Positions 9,029-19,969 of a stretch of 64,000 nt of DNA are shown here, one piece after another. Positions within the stretch are counted from its first letter, which is position 1. Every line of letters begins with the position of its first letter. The stretch is from Neorhizobium sp. JUb45 (GTDB taxonomy: Bacteria > Pseudomonadota > Alphaproteobacteria > Rhizobiales > Rhizobiaceae), in the NCBI RefSeq assembly GCF_004343585.1, contig NZ_SLYW01000004.1, forward strand, positions 186,001 to 250,000, read 5' to 3'. Under the pieces are notes generated by a model. It did not search any database and was not told the origin of the DNA. It was given only the letters and a program-made list of their open reading frames with translations. Both the position numbers and the translations under genes were made by a program.

Positions 9029-9532
9029 TAATTCACATCTCTGGTCGCGACGTAATCAAAGTCCTAATATAAAGCTGTGGGTTGCCCCCTAGCGTAACCG
9101 CTCGCCTTTCCGTCAAGCAGGCAGGCTGGGCGATTCTGTGGCGCAGACCGCACAAAACATGGCTGTGGTAGCTAAAGAACGTTAAAAAAAGTCCAGCACG
9201 CTGGCGCGACTTCGGATTGATCTTCAAAATGATCGCAAATCGGCAGTTCAAAAGGTAGAAATACTAAATAGAACCTGTGCGAATGCAACCTTTTCGCGTG
9301 TATTGGGCAAAAGCACACGAGAACAAATGCGGCGCTATACCATCTGCTGCGGAAATTCGGACGGTTGCTGCCGGCATCGTTGTTAGCTGACGGCGTCCTG
9401 CCCTTCGATCCCTGTCCATGATCGCCTCCATTGTTTTGAGGCAGGTGGCATCAATCCAAGCCATGGCCGCGCGACGTGTTTTGAATTTTTTCGATAGAGC
9501 CGGTTGACCGTGACAGGCATCGGGCCTATTTG
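9029..9532. other. Long intergenic region without a recognisable gene
   Basis: This ~500-bp stretch holds only short open frames with poor coding character on the minus strand (for example 9264-9464) that match no family I recognise. Its base composition is more AT-rich than its neighbours near 9170-9290, and it carries the promoters of the flanking divergent genes. A decayed gene or mobile element remnant is possible but I cannot identify one. Confidence 0.4.
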
Positions 9533-9547
9533 GGAATGATCATTTCC
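9504..9547 (+). promoter_or_regulatory. Promoter with overlapping TetR-type operator
   Basis: TTGACC (9504-9509) and TATTTG (9527-9532) with a 17-base spacer look like a sigma-70 promoter. GGAATGATCATTTCC (9533-9547), centred on the perfect palindrome AATGATCATT, lies on the expected transcription start. The arrangement predicts autorepression by the TetR protein encoded immediately downstream. Confidence 0.55.
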
Positions 9548-9551
9548 TAAT

Positions 9552-10184
9552 ATGGATTCTTCAATCATGGCTGTCTCAGATCCAGTTGCTGCGCCCCGCG
9601 CAGCAGGCCGCCCGCGGGAATTCGACATGAATGCCGCGCTCGATCAGGCGATCGTCGTGTTCACCGAACGCGGTTATCACGGCACATCGATTGGCGATCT
9701 CAGTCTTGCCATGGGCGTCACGGCCGGCAGCCTCTACAAGGCCTTCGCCGACAAGAAGGCGATCTTTCTCGCCGCCTTCGATCGTTACAAGCTGGTGAAA
9801 AACGGTTTGCGTGACGCAGCGATCGCACCGGGCAGAGACGGGCGCGAGCGCATCCGCCTGCTGTTGCATTTTTATGCGGATGGCTCCCATGGCGAGGCCG
9901 GTCGCCGCGGCTGCCTTGTCGTTGGCGCCGCAGTCGAACTCGCGCTGTTTGATGCCGAAGCCGATGCCCGTGTCGCCCGCTCGCAGGCGGGGTTCGAAAC
10001 GCTGTTCGAACGACTGGTTCGTGAGGGCCAGGCGGACGGGTCCATCGGCACCCATATCGATCCGCAGGTCACCGCACATCTTCTTTACGCCGTCATCCAG
10101 GGCATGCGTGTCATCGGCAAGGGCGGGCAGGATTTCGCCCGCGCCACGGCAACCGCCGAAGCTGCCCTGAAAATTCTCGACTGA
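9552..10184 (+). CDS. TetR family transcriptional regulator
   Basis: A 210-aa regulator. Residues ~22-70 form the TetR helix-turn-helix (GRPREFDMNAALDQAIVVF, then ERGYHGTSIGDLSLAMGV, TAGSLYKAFADKKAIF); the rest is the helical ligand-binding domain with RRGCLVVGAAVEL, typical of the AcrR/YxaF type. The start may be ATG 9552 or ATG 9567; 9552 directly abuts the operator and neither has a good ribosome site. The adjacent MFS gene begins 29 bp downstream, so the regulator most likely controls its own operon and this exporter in response to a small toxic compound. Confidence 0.87.
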   Translation: MDSSIMAVSDPVAAPRAAGRPREFDMNAALDQAIVVFTERGYHGTSIGDLSLAMGVTAGSLYKAFADKKAIFLAAFDRYKLVKNGLRDAAIAPGRDGRERIRLLLHFYADGSHGEAGRRGCLVVGAAVELALFDAEADARVARSQAGFETLFERLVREGQADGSIGTHIDPQVTAHLLYAVIQGMRVIGKGGQDFARATATAEAALKILD

Positions 10185-10213
10185 CTTATACCTCCAGCCT
10201 CCCAGGAGTTTTT

Positions 10214-11452
10214 ATGACCCTCCAAGCCGCCGAAGATACGGCATTTTCCGACACACCAGCCGAACCACGCGAAAAGCCCATTGGCATTTCTGCCGGCATG
10301 ACTTTTCTGATGGCCGCAGCTGCCGGTCTCATCTGTGCCAACATCTATTATGCCCAGCCGCTCGCCGGGCCGATCGCCGCTTCCATCGGTCTGCCGGCCG
10401 AGGCAACCGGCCTCATCGTCACGCTCACCCAGATCGGTTATGGCCTAGGCCTTCTGTTCATCGTTCCGCTTGGCGATCTCGTCGAAAACCGTCGGCTGAT
10501 CATCACCATGCTGGCCATCGTCACGCTGGCGCTGCTTGCTGCTGCCATTTCCTCCACACCGTCACCCTTCCTCGCCGCTTCGCTGATGATCGGCCTCGGT
10601 TCGGTCGCGGTGCAGATGATCGTGCCTTTTGCGGCAAGCCTTGCACCGGAGGAAAGCCGTGGCCGCGTCGTCGGCAATGTGGTCTCGGGCCTGATGCTCG
10701 GCATCATGCTGGCGCGGCCGGTCTCCAGTTTCATCGCCGAATTTTCCTCGTGGCATGCGGTGTTTTATGTCTCTGCCGCCGTCATGGTCGTGCTTGGCTT
10801 CGTGCTGGCGATAAAACTGCCGACCCGCCGGCCTGAAACCAGCCTCAACTATCTGTCGCTGCTCGGATCTATGGCCTCTCTGGTCATCACCCAGCCGGTG
10901 CTGCGCCGTCGCGCTGCCTACCAGTTCGGCCAGTTTGCCAGCTTCAGCCTGTTCTGGACGGTGACGCCGCTTCTGCTGGCCGGCCCGGCTTTTGGGCTCA
11001 GCCAGGCCGGTATCGCGCTGTTTGCGCTCGCCGGTGTCGCCGGTGCCATCGCCTCGCCGATTGCCGGCCGTCTGGCCGACCGTGATCTCAGCCGCCCGGC
11101 AACAGCCCTTGGTATTGTGGCACTGGTGGTTGGTTACCTCATCACGCACATTGCGCCCGAAGGCTCCATGCTGGCGCTCGGCCTGCTGACGCTTGCGGCC
11201 ATCCTGATCGATTTCGGCGTCTCCACCACGCTGGTCATCAGCCAGCGCGCCATCTACGGCCTCAGTGCCAGCCTGCGCAGCCGCTTGAATGGCCTGTTCA
11301 TGGCGGCCTTCTTCGTCGGCGGCGCGCTTGGTTCAGCCATCGGCGCCTGGGCCTATGCCACCGGCGGCTGGTCACTGGCATCGTCGATCGGTATTGCCCT
11401 GCCGATTGCAGCTTTCCTGTATTTCCTGACGGAAAAGCGCCGCGCTGCCTGA
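10214..11452 (+). CDS. MFS transporter, probable drug efflux
   Basis: A 412-aa, 12-helix major facilitator protein. It shows the N-half motif ANIYYAQPLAGPIAASIGLP and the loop-2/3 pattern GYGLGLLFIVPLGDLVENRR, typical of the YgaY/MFS_1 carriers associated with TetR or LysR regulators. CAGGAG precedes ATG 10214. Its position 29 bp after a TetR gene with an operator-like palindrome suggests inducible efflux from the inner membrane; the substrate is unknown. Confidence 0.87.
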   Translation: MTLQAAEDTAFSDTPAEPREKPIGISAGMTFLMAAAAGLICANIYYAQPLAGPIAASIGLPAEATGLIVTLTQIGYGLGLLFIVPLGDLVENRRLIITMLAIVTLALLAAAISSTPSPFLAASLMIGLGSVAVQMIVPFAASLAPEESRGRVVGNVVSGLMLGIMLARPVSSFIAEFSSWHAVFYVSAAVMVVLGFVLAIKLPTRRPETSLNYLSLLGSMASLVITQPVLRRRAAYQFGQFASFSLFWTVTPLLLAGPAFGLSQAGIALFALAGVAGAIASPIAGRLADRDLSRPATALGIVALVVGYLITHIAPEGSMLALGLLTLAAILIDFGVSTTLVISQRAIYGLSASLRSRLNGLFMAAFFVGGALGSAIGAWAYATGGWSLASSIGIALPIAAFLYFLTEKRRAA

Positions 11453-11469
11453 TCTGGCAAATGATCCTG

Positions 11470-11526
11470 CTGGAGGCCAGATCGGCCTCCAGAAAATAAA
11501 AAAAGACCTCGATCACGTTCGAGGTC
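11470..11526. terminator. Tandem hairpins around an A tract
   Basis: CTGGAGGCC-AGATC-GGCCTCCAG (11470-11492) is followed by AAAATAAAAAAA and then GACCTCG-N8-CGAGGTC (11505-11526). Read on the minus strand, the second hairpin is followed by a long T tract, the signature of an intrinsic terminator facing left. The first hairpin may end the MFS transcript but has no T run on the plus strand. Confidence 0.55.
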
Positions 11527-11584
11527 GAATGCCTGCCATTCGGCTCTCATGCTTGCCCTCGTTCTCCAACCGAATGAGGTCGCC

Positions 11585-12652
11585 ATGAAACCGATAGCAC
11601 TTCTTTTCTCTCTGTCGCTTATGAGTGTCGCCACAGGACTGCAGGCCGCCGAGCCCGTTGGCGTGCGGAAGATCAGCGTGGTTACGCAGGATTATCCGAG
11701 GCCGCTGGCGGTCACGGTCTGGTATCCGTCCAAGGGCGATGGACAGAAGGCCGAGCACGATTACGACCGGATTTTTGAACCCGGTTCCGCAGAAGACAAT
11801 GCCACCATCCGTGACGGACGCTTTCCGCTGGTCCTGCTGTCCCACGGTTCCGGTTCCCGTGCGCAAGGCATGGGATGGATTGCCGTCAAGCTGGCAGAGG
11901 CGGGTTACATCGTTGCCGGTCCCAATCATCCCGGCACGACCAGCGGCGATTCCACCCCATCAGCAACGCCAAAAATCTGGGATCGGACCGGGGATATTTC
12001 CGTACTGATCTCGGCCCTTGCCACGGATCGTCGCTGGCAATCGTCCATCGACACAAGCCGTATCGGCATTCTCGGCTTTTCCCTTGGCGGTTCCACGGCC
12101 ATGGAACTTGCCGGCGCCCGCGCTGATCTTGGAGCCTATCGGCGTTATTGCGAAAAGAGCCCGCAGATGATGGATTGCACATGGTTTGCCGGAGGGCGTG
12201 GTTATGCCGGCGGCGAAAGGGTCGATGTCGAGCCGCTTGATCTTGCAACCATCGACAAGGCCCGTTTCGAACAGCAGAACCGTGACCCGCGTATCACGTC
12301 TGTGATCTCGGTTGATCCGGGTCTCGCCACGACGTTTCAGAAGGGCAGCCTTGAAGCCATCGATGTGCCGGTCACCCTGATCAATCTCGGAGCACCGGGC
12401 AACGTGCCCCTGGCGGTTCTGTCCGATCAACTGGCAAAGGATATTCCGGGCGCGATCTACCAGCAGGTGAAAGGCGCGGATCACTTCAGCTTCCTGCCTG
12501 TCTGCAAGCAAGGTGCCGCGGATTTTCTGAAGTCAGTGGGCGAGCTGGATCCGATCTGCGAGGAAACCGCCCGACCCCGCGCCGAAATCCATGCAGAACT
12601 GAGCCGGCTCATTATCGACGCTTTCGAGCGTGACCTGAAGCCCGGCAACTGA
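11585..12652 (+). CDS. Exported alpha/beta hydrolase (dienelactone/PAF-acetylhydrolase-like)
   Basis: A 355-aa protein with a signal peptide (residues 1-22, ending GLQAAEP). The hydrolase domain has LVLLSHGSGSRAQGM (oxyanion region, ~83-96), the nucleophile elbow GFSLGG with Ser166, and GADHFSFL near the C-terminus carrying the likely catalytic His. The family includes dienelactone hydrolases and platelet-activating-factor acetylhydrolase-type esterases; members are often annotated only as predicted dienelactone hydrolase. GAGG precedes ATG 11585; the frame extends upstream to 11549 without signal-peptide logic. Several cysteines (YCEKS, DCTWF, VCKQG, ICEET) could form disulfides in the periplasm. 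Confidence 0.82.
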   Translation: MKPIALLFSLSLMSVATGLQAAEPVGVRKISVVTQDYPRPLAVTVWYPSKGDGQKAEHDYDRIFEPGSAEDNATIRDGRFPLVLLSHGSGSRAQGMGWIAVKLAEAGYIVAGPNHPGTTSGDSTPSATPKIWDRTGDISVLISALATDRRWQSSIDTSRIGILGFSLGGSTAMELAGARADLGAYRRYCEKSPQMMDCTWFAGGRGYAGGERVDVEPLDLATIDKARFEQQNRDPRITSVISVDPGLATTFQKGSLEAIDVPVTLINLGAPGNVPLAVLSDQLAKDIPGAIYQQVKGADHFSFLPVCKQGAADFLKSVGELDPICEETARPRAEIHAELSRLIIDAFERDLKPGN

Positions 12653-12681
12653 AGACATGGCGGGAGGCGAAAACCTCCTGC

Positions 12682-13200
12682 TTATCCGATCCGCTTGTAA
12701 AACAGTGTCGTGCCGCAATATCCGCCCTGCGGCCACAGCGCATAATCGGGAATGACGCCAACCCGTTCCCAGCCGAAGCGGGGATAGATAGTCTCCGCCT
12801 CACTGCCGGTCGCCGTGTCCAGCACCAGCAGCGTGCGGCCGCGGCGGGCGGCTTCCTCTTCCACTGCTGCCATCAGTTTTCGCGACAGGCCAAGCCCGCG
12901 GGCCGAGCGGTGCACCAGCAGTTTCATCAGGTCACCGCGATGCGGCTGGTTCGGTTTCGAGGCCAGCCCCACCTGCACTGTTCCGACGATCCGCCCCTCA
13001 TGTTCGGCAACCGCGAGAATGATTGCGCCTGCAGCCACCGCATCGGCGATCTCGTGCCAATAGGCCACGGCGTCATTGGGCGAAAACGGCAGCATGAACC
13101 CCACAGAAGCGCCGCCATTGATGCAGTCGGACAGGATTTCGCAAAGATCGGCAATGGCAGCGCGGGCGGCGTCGGCATCAAGTATGTGGATATCGGTCAT
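12682..13200 (-). CDS. GNAT family N-acetyltransferase
   Basis: A 172-aa GCN5-related acetyltransferase. The acetyl-CoA site is seen in LLVHRSARGLGLSRKLMAA, preceded by VGTVQVGL, and followed by LVLDTATGSEAETIYPRFGW. The substrate is unknown. GAGG lies seven bases before ATG 13200. It lies 27 bp downstream of the XRE-cupin regulator on the same strand and is probably co-transcribed; this gene pair is common in proteobacteria, where the regulator is thought to sense the acetylated or unacetylated amine. Confidence 0.88.
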   Translation of the reverse strand: MTDIHILDADAARAAIADLCEILSDCINGGASVGFMLPFSPNDAVAYWHEIADAVAAGAIILAVAEHEGRIVGTVQVGLASKPNQPHRGDLMKLLVHRSARGLGLSRKLMAAVEEEAARRGRTLLVLDTATGSEAETIYPRFGWERVGVIPDYALWPQGGYCGTTLFYKRIG

Positions 13201-13227
13201 CGAAAAACCTCGGATGGTGAAACGGAT

Positions 13228-13803
13228 TTAACGGCCGCGATCGAGGATCACGGCATAACGGGCAGGCTTGTCGGATGGATTGTGGAATTCGAAAGCGTCG
13301 CCGATATCCATGAACAGGCAATCGCCCGGTTCCAGCCGGATCGTTTCCGCGGCAAATACCATGTCCAGCAGGCCGTCGAACAGCCAGACATGCTGCGTCA
13401 TCACCCGGCTCTCTTCACGCGGCGGAAAGGCAACGCGTGCGCCGGCCGGAAACTCCACCTCGACGATATCCACGCGCGAGCCCGTGCCTGCCGGCGAAAC
13501 CGAGCGGCGCAGATAACCCGTATGCGGATCGCGCCAGAGGCGCTGGCCGTCGCGTCGGGATAAAGGCGAGGGAGCAGCCTCGTCGCGGGCGAAAAAGGCG
13601 GATAGCGAAAGGCCCAATCCCTCGCACAGTCGGGCCAGAAGCGCTGCCGTCGGGCTGGCTTCTCCACGCTCGATGCGTGAGATCATCGCCCTGCTGACGC
13701 CTGATCGTGTCGCGAGTTCGTCGAGCGTCAGGCCTGCAGCACTGCGCAGCACCTTTGCGCGTTCGCCGACCTCTCCCTCAAATTGCTGATCGCGTGATTC
13801 CAT
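13228..13803 (-). CDS. XRE family regulator with C-terminal cupin domain
   Basis: A 191-aa regulator: helix-turn-helix at ~12-66 (GLTLDELATRSGVSRAMISR, IERGEASPTAALLARL) and a cupin sensor at ~115-188 (HVWLFDGLLDMVF, LEPGDCLFMDIGDAFEFHNP). Proteins of this build (PuuR/SutR-like) bind small ligands with the cupin and repress metabolic genes. Starts at ATG 13803. It precedes the GNAT gene in the same operon and is divergent from an MFS carrier starting ~250 bp away, a plausible second target. Confidence 0.88.
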   Translation of the reverse strand: MESRDQQFEGEVGERAKVLRSAAGLTLDELATRSGVSRAMISRIERGEASPTAALLARLCEGLGLSLSAFFARDEAAPSPLSRRDGQRLWRDPHTGYLRRSVSPAGTGSRVDIVEVEFPAGARVAFPPREESRVMTQHVWLFDGLLDMVFAAETIRLEPGDCLFMDIGDAFEFHNPSDKPARYAVILDRGR

Positions 13804-14051
13804 GATCAGAGATTATTATTCGCAGATCGTGGAATCAAGCGACAAAATTCCCAGCGGAATGTTTCGAAATCAGCGCCTGCATTGCCGCTCTCCGGATAGC
13901 TTTCCGTCACAAGCCTGCGCTAATGTTTTCGCAATCGCGAAGCGCTTTCCAGAATGTCCGGTTCCCCAAAGGGGCGGATACAGACGAGTTCAATCGAGAT
14001 TCTCCTGACGCACTGCCAATGCCTTCGCCTGCCTTGAGGATGACCCCAAGC

Positions 14052-15323
14052 ATGACATCCACCGCAACACCGCACGTTACCGCCTCGCCCTTTTCCATCG
14101 CCAGCATCGTCATCTCTATGACGATAGCCGCGATCGGCAGCGGTATCATGGCCACCTATGTCCCCTTCGTGCTGACGCGGGAGGGCGCCACATGGGCGGC
14201 AAGGCTTGCGGTTCCGGCGCTTGCCTTCGGTGGCCTGCTCGGCTGCGTGCTGGCGGGGCCGCTGATCCGCCGGGTCGGCCATGCACGGCTGTTTGCCTGC
14301 TCGATGTCGATGGTCATCATTGGCGCCGTGCTGGTGGCGGCGGACCTGCCGCCCGTCTGGTGGATCCTTGCACGCGCCATTTATGGCGCCGCCTCCAACG
14401 TCAATTTCATCATCGCCCAGAGCTGGCTCAACCATGCGGCCTCCAATGAATGGCGCGGCCGGGCCATGTCATTTTTCTACATGTGCTTCATTCTCGGCCT
14501 CGGTTTTGGCGCATGGCTGTTTGGCCAGGTGCCGGCAGAGGGCAATCTGGCGCCGCTGATCGTCGTGTTCGTCACGGCACTCGCCATCATTCCGATCGGC
14601 CTCACGCGCCTGCCCAATCCGCCGGCGCCGGCCAGCGTCAGCGTCAACGTGAAGATGGCATGGCGCATTTCGCCGGTCGGTCTCATCGGTGTGCTGGCCT
14701 CGGGCGGCCTCTCCATGGTGGTTCAGGGGTTCACGCCGATCTATGCGACGCTCAACGGTGTCACACAGGGAGAGGTGGCGCTGCTTATGCTGGTCATGCA
14801 GACGGGACTTCTGTTCATCCAGTATCCGCTCGGCCTCGTCTCCGACCGCATCGACCGCCGCGTCATCCTGCTGTTTACCTGCGGCCTGATCGTCGTGTCC
14901 GGCGTTGCGGCACTGATGGTGTCCTTCTCCACCTTCATTCTGTTGATGATCGTATTCCTCGTCTTCGGCGGCGCGGTGGAAACCGTCTATTCGGTTGCCA
15001 ATGCCCATGCCAACGATCGCGCCGATCCGGGTGATTTCGTGCCGCTCTCCTCCACGCTTCTGGTCGCATGGTCGACGGCCGCCACCATCGTGCCGCTCGG
15101 CATCACCTTTCTCGCCCCCGTTCTCGGCCAGCAGACGTTCATTTATGCCATCATTCTCGTGGCTTCCGCCTACGGGCTTTATGTCATATGGCGCCTCAAG
15201 GAACGTGACGCCGTCCCCATGGACGAGCGCGAAAACTTTGGCATGAAAACCGCGCAGATGCCGAATGCCTCGATCATCACCGATCCGGAAGGTGGCATTA
15301 CCCCGGAAACCAAGCTGCCTTGA
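14052..15323 (+). CDS. MFS transporter (YcaD/YfkF-like)
   Basis: A 423-aa carrier with 12 predicted membrane helices. It has a DHA-type architecture with [20 protein letters not shown] between helices 2 and 3 and [16 protein letters not shown] in the second half. ATG 14052 is preferred (TTGAGG just upstream at about 12 bases); ATG 14040 and longer forms to 13923 are possible. The C-terminal tail of ~45 residues is hydrophilic. It is divergent from the XRE-cupin/GNAT operon. Substrate unknown. Confidence 0.85.
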   Translation: MTSTATPHVTASPFSIASIVISMTIAAIGSGIMATYVPFVLTREGATWAARLAVPALAFGGLLGCVLAGPLIRRVGHARLFACSMSMVIIGAVLVAADLPPVWWILARAIYGAASNVNFIIAQSWLNHAASNEWRGRAMSFFYMCFILGLGFGAWLFGQVPAEGNLAPLIVVFVTALAIIPIGLTRLPNPPAPASVSVNVKMAWRISPVGLIGVLASGGLSMVVQGFTPIYATLNGVTQGEVALLMLVMQTGLLFIQYPLGLVSDRIDRRVILLFTCGLIVVSGVAALMVSFSTFILLMIVFLVFGGAVETVYSVANAHANDRADPGDFVPLSSTLLVAWSTAATIVPLGITFLAPVLGQQTFIYAIILVASAYGLYVIWRLKERDAVPMDERENFGMKTAQMPNASIITDPEGGITPETKLP

Positions 15324-15405
15324 CGCCGAAAGCGCGCCACATACTCAACGAAAGGTTATCATCCCCCCTTTGCGGCGGGGATTGTCACTGCTATATGCGC
15401 GAGCC

Positions 15406-17229
<1,824 letters not shown>

Positions 17230-17237
17230 AACATTTG

Positions 17238-17265
17238 AGGCGGGCCATTTGAGCCCGCCTTTTTC
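17238..17265. terminator. Intrinsic terminator between lepA and EamA gene
   Basis: AGGCGGGC (17238-17245) pairs with GCCCGCCT (17253-17260), followed by TTTTTC on the plus strand. It lies between convergent genes. Confidence 0.88.
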
Positions 17266-18157
17266 ATTGGCGAGCCCGTCTGCGCTCCGTCATCACCACC
17301 TGATAGTTCGACAGAACGATGATGGCGGCACCCAGCAGCACCCAGAGGTCGATCGCCTCCGCATAGGCGTAATAACCGACCAGCGCCGCCAGCGGCACGC
17401 GCAGAAAATCGACCGGCATCACCACCGAGGCTTCCAGCCGCTTCAGCGCCTGCGCCAGGCAATAATGCGCTGTCAGCCCGCCAATGCCCGACAGGAACAT
17501 CCACGGCACGGAAACCATCTGCACCGGCTGCCAGTCGGTCAGCGATGCTACAAAACCAAGCGGCAGCTGGATCAGGATCATCCACACGACGATCGTGCCG
17601 GGCGAGCAATGCCGGGTCAGTTCCTTCACCACGATCAGCGCAATGGCAAAACCGGCGGCGGCGATCAGCACCAGCCCGGCTGCGGGATCGATCATCGCCG
17701 CACCCGGCCGCACGATCACCAGCACGCCGATAAAGCCACCGATGGTGGCAAGGATCCGCGGCGTGGTCAGCTTTTCCTTCAGAAAGATCCAGGCAAAAAA
17801 TGCCACCCAGATCGGCATGGTGAATTCCAGCGCGAACACCGAGGCGAGCGGCAGGAAAACGATGCCGACCGTCCAGAGATATTGTGCGGTAAAATGCACG
17901 ACATTGCGCAAGAAGTGCAGTTTCAGCATCTTCATCTGCCGCACTTCGGGAAACAGTTTTCGCGCCAGAAGAAGGATCACCAGAAGCCCGACCAGCGCGC
18001 GGAAAAACATCACCTGCTGGATCGACATCGTCGCTGCCATTTCGCGGGAGCCGACCGACATGCCGATGAAGGACGCCATGCTGCCGCCCATCCACATCAG
18101 CCCGCGGCCAAACTCCGCCCGTCCTCCCGCTGACGCGGTGAGACTATTGTCTGTCAT
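17264..18157 (-). CDS. EamA/DMT superfamily permease
   Basis: A 297-aa inner-membrane protein with ten predicted helices in two EamA repeats (first around 25-155, second around 165-290). Features include FFRALVGLLVILLLARKLFP and LEFTMPIWVAFFAWIFLKEKL, the usual repeat ends. Members export amino acids or other metabolites; the substrate here is unknown. GGAGG precedes ATG 18157. Convergent with lepA and separated by its terminator. Confidence 0.88.
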   Translation of the reverse strand: MTDNSLTASAGGRAEFGRGLMWMGGSMASFIGMSVGSREMAATMSIQQVMFFRALVGLLVILLLARKLFPEVRQMKMLKLHFLRNVVHFTAQYLWTVGIVFLPLASVFALEFTMPIWVAFFAWIFLKEKLTTPRILATIGGFIGVLVIVRPGAAMIDPAAGLVLIAAAGFAIALIVVKELTRHCSPGTIVVWMILIQLPLGFVASLTDWQPVQMVSVPWMFLSGIGGLTAHYCLAQALKRLEASVVMPVDFLRVPLAALVGYYAYAEAIDLWVLLGAAIIVLSNYQVVMTERRRARQ

Positions 18158-18244
18158 GAAATTCTAAACCTCCAACCCGATGTGTCAGGTATGGGCCTTT
18201 TGGTCGGCTGAAGTCCACCGACATTATGTCGCTTCGTCCATGGT

Positions 18245-19270
18245 TCAGTCGAACGCGACGATCTCCACCCAGTTCGGCTGCCGGCCGGTGGCGTGCGAGG
18301 AAATTACCGTCAGCGAACCAGTGTTGGGATCGATCGCATGGATGGTCATCCGGTGCGAAAGCTCGCCGACGGCCACAAGGAAACGGCCTGTCGGATCGAT
18401 GGTGAAACCGCGCGGCTGTTTCTCCGTCGCAAAACTTTCACCGGCACGCAGCTGGCCTGTCGCGGCGTCGAAATGCAGAAGTTTCAACGTGCTGGAGGTT
18501 CGCTCCGAGGCGTAGATGAAACGGCCATCTGGCGTGACATGAATATCGGCGCTGGCGCTTACCCCTTCAAATCCCTCCGGCAGAATGCCGGCCGCGGCCA
18601 GCTTCTGCCAGAAGCCGCTTGCAGCGTCATAGCCGAAGGAAAGGACTTCGGCGCTGTGCTCGGTGATGGCGAAGGTGAACCGACCATCCGGCGAAAAGAC
18701 GAAATGCCGCGGCCCGGATTTTGGCGCAAATGCAATCCTTTCCGGATCAGCTGCCGCAAGGATGCCGGTCTCTGCGTCGAAGCGGAATGCCAGAACCTGA
18801 TCGGAGCCGAGATTGCTGGCGAATACGAGCCTGTTGTCCGGGGAGGGGAGAATGGCATGCGCATTCAGGCCGGTCTCCACCACCTGTATCGGGTCACCCG
18901 CCACGCCATCGGCCCCGATCGGATTGACCGAAATGACACTGCCGCCATAGGAGGCGGAAAACAGGAAGCGGCCGCGTCTGTCGGTGGAAAGATAGGCCAT
19001 GCTGTCGGCAAGCGCCGCCCGGCCGATCTGCCGCAAATGTCCGGTCTCGGCATCGATCGCGAAGGTGAGCACGGTAAAAGGTGCGGCTCGAATGCCGGCA
19101 TAGAGCAATTTCCGGTCGGGACTGATGGTGAGCGGCGTTGCATTGCCGATAGCCGTAATGCCGTCGAAGGGCACCGTCTGGATCGGCTCGACCTGACCGT
19201 TGTCATCGAGGCGAAAGACGCTGATATCGTTGCTTTCGGCATTGCCGACATAGATGAAATTTCGCTTCAC
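18245..19270 (-). CDS. Lactonase family seven-bladed beta-propeller (YbhE-like)
   Basis: A 341-aa protein from GTG 19270, chosen because a perfect GGAGGAGG lies five bases upstream. It is built of repeated propeller blades (NFIYVGNAESNDISVF, LLYAGIRAAPFTVLTF, FLFSASYGGSVISV, FVFSPDGRFTFAI, FIYASERTSSTLKLL, FLVAVGELSHRMTIHAI). The family includes 6-phosphogluconolactonase YbhE and carboxy-cis,cis-muconate cyclase. Whether this copy is the pentose-phosphate/Entner-Doudoroff lactonase cannot be decided: it is not beside zwf or edd. It shows no signal peptide, so it is cytosolic. Confidence 0.82.
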   Translation of the reverse strand: MKRNFIYVGNAESNDISVFRLDDNGQVEPIQTVPFDGITAIGNATPLTISPDRKLLYAGIRAAPFTVLTFAIDAETGHLRQIGRAALADSMAYLSTDRRGRFLFSASYGGSVISVNPIGADGVAGDPIQVVETGLNAHAILPSPDNRLVFASNLGSDQVLAFRFDAETGILAAADPERIAFAPKSGPRHFVFSPDGRFTFAITEHSAEVLSFGYDAASGFWQKLAAAGILPEGFEGVSASADIHVTPDGRFIYASERTSSTLKLLHFDAATGQLRAGESFATEKQPRGFTIDPTGRFLVAVGELSHRMTIHAIDPNTGSLTVISSHATGRQPNWVEIVAFD

Positions 19271-19441
19271 TTGAGCCTCCTCCAGGTCATTTCTGAAACG
19301 CAAATGTTTCCTGCCTTTCGGCATAAAGCATCGCCGCGATGCTTCACTTGACTTAACCCCGCCTTCATTACAACTTGCTGGAACATGGCGATGATTGCCA
19401 TGTAAAGCTGGGTTGATGCCAGTTCTATGGGGAGTTGCCGC

Positions 19442-19816
19442 ATGCACAGGTTCAAGATCGTCAAGGCTGCCAACGAGCAGTTCCGCGTCCAGTTCGTCTA
19501 TAATGCAGAAGTCATGGTCTGGTCGGAAAACTATGCGTCCAAGGCCAGTGCCAAGAACTGCATCGAATCGATCAAGAAGAACGCACCGGGCGCCGCGACC
19601 GTCGATCTCACCAAGGAAGAGACCGGCACCGGTTATCGTTTCGAGATCGTTGAGAGCAAGAATGGCGAACATTTCGTACGCTTCAAGGCCGCCAATGGCG
19701 AGGCCATGGTTCGCTCGGAACTCTATGCGTCCAAGGCCAGCGCGAAGTATTGCATCGAATCGGTGAAGAAGAACGCGCCGGGCGCGGAAACGGTGGACGA
19801 AACCGTCTCGGCCTGA
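19442..19816 (+). CDS. Tandem DUF1508 (YegP-like) protein
   Basis: A 124-aa protein made of two DUF1508 repeats, residues ~3-58 and ~64-119. The repeats share nearly identical ends: YASKASAKNCIESIKKNAPG and YASKASAKYCIESVKKNAPG. E. coli YegP has the same doubled build, and its role is not known. GGGGAG lies seven bases before ATG 19442. It is divergent from the lactonase-like gene. Confidence 0.87.
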   Translation: MHRFKIVKAANEQFRVQFVYNAEVMVWSENYASKASAKNCIESIKKNAPGAATVDLTKEETGTGYRFEIVESKNGEHFVRFKAANGEAMVRSELYASKASAKYCIESVKKNAPGAETVDETVSA

Positions 19817-19969
19817 GCCGCCGATCATTGCCAATTTTGCTGACGGATTGTCATTGGCCGCCTGCAACCAGCGGGCGGCTTATGTGTGATGTGTTCGCTT
19901 TTCAGAATATAAAAATCTGATAAAAAGTTATAAATGCAATAAATTCAAATGTTTACGCTACCTTAGAGG

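Noticed and set aside
9264-9464. 66-codon minus-strand frame, considered as a transposase remnant
   Set aside because: No inverted or direct repeats flank it and no catalytic residues or family motif can be recognised.
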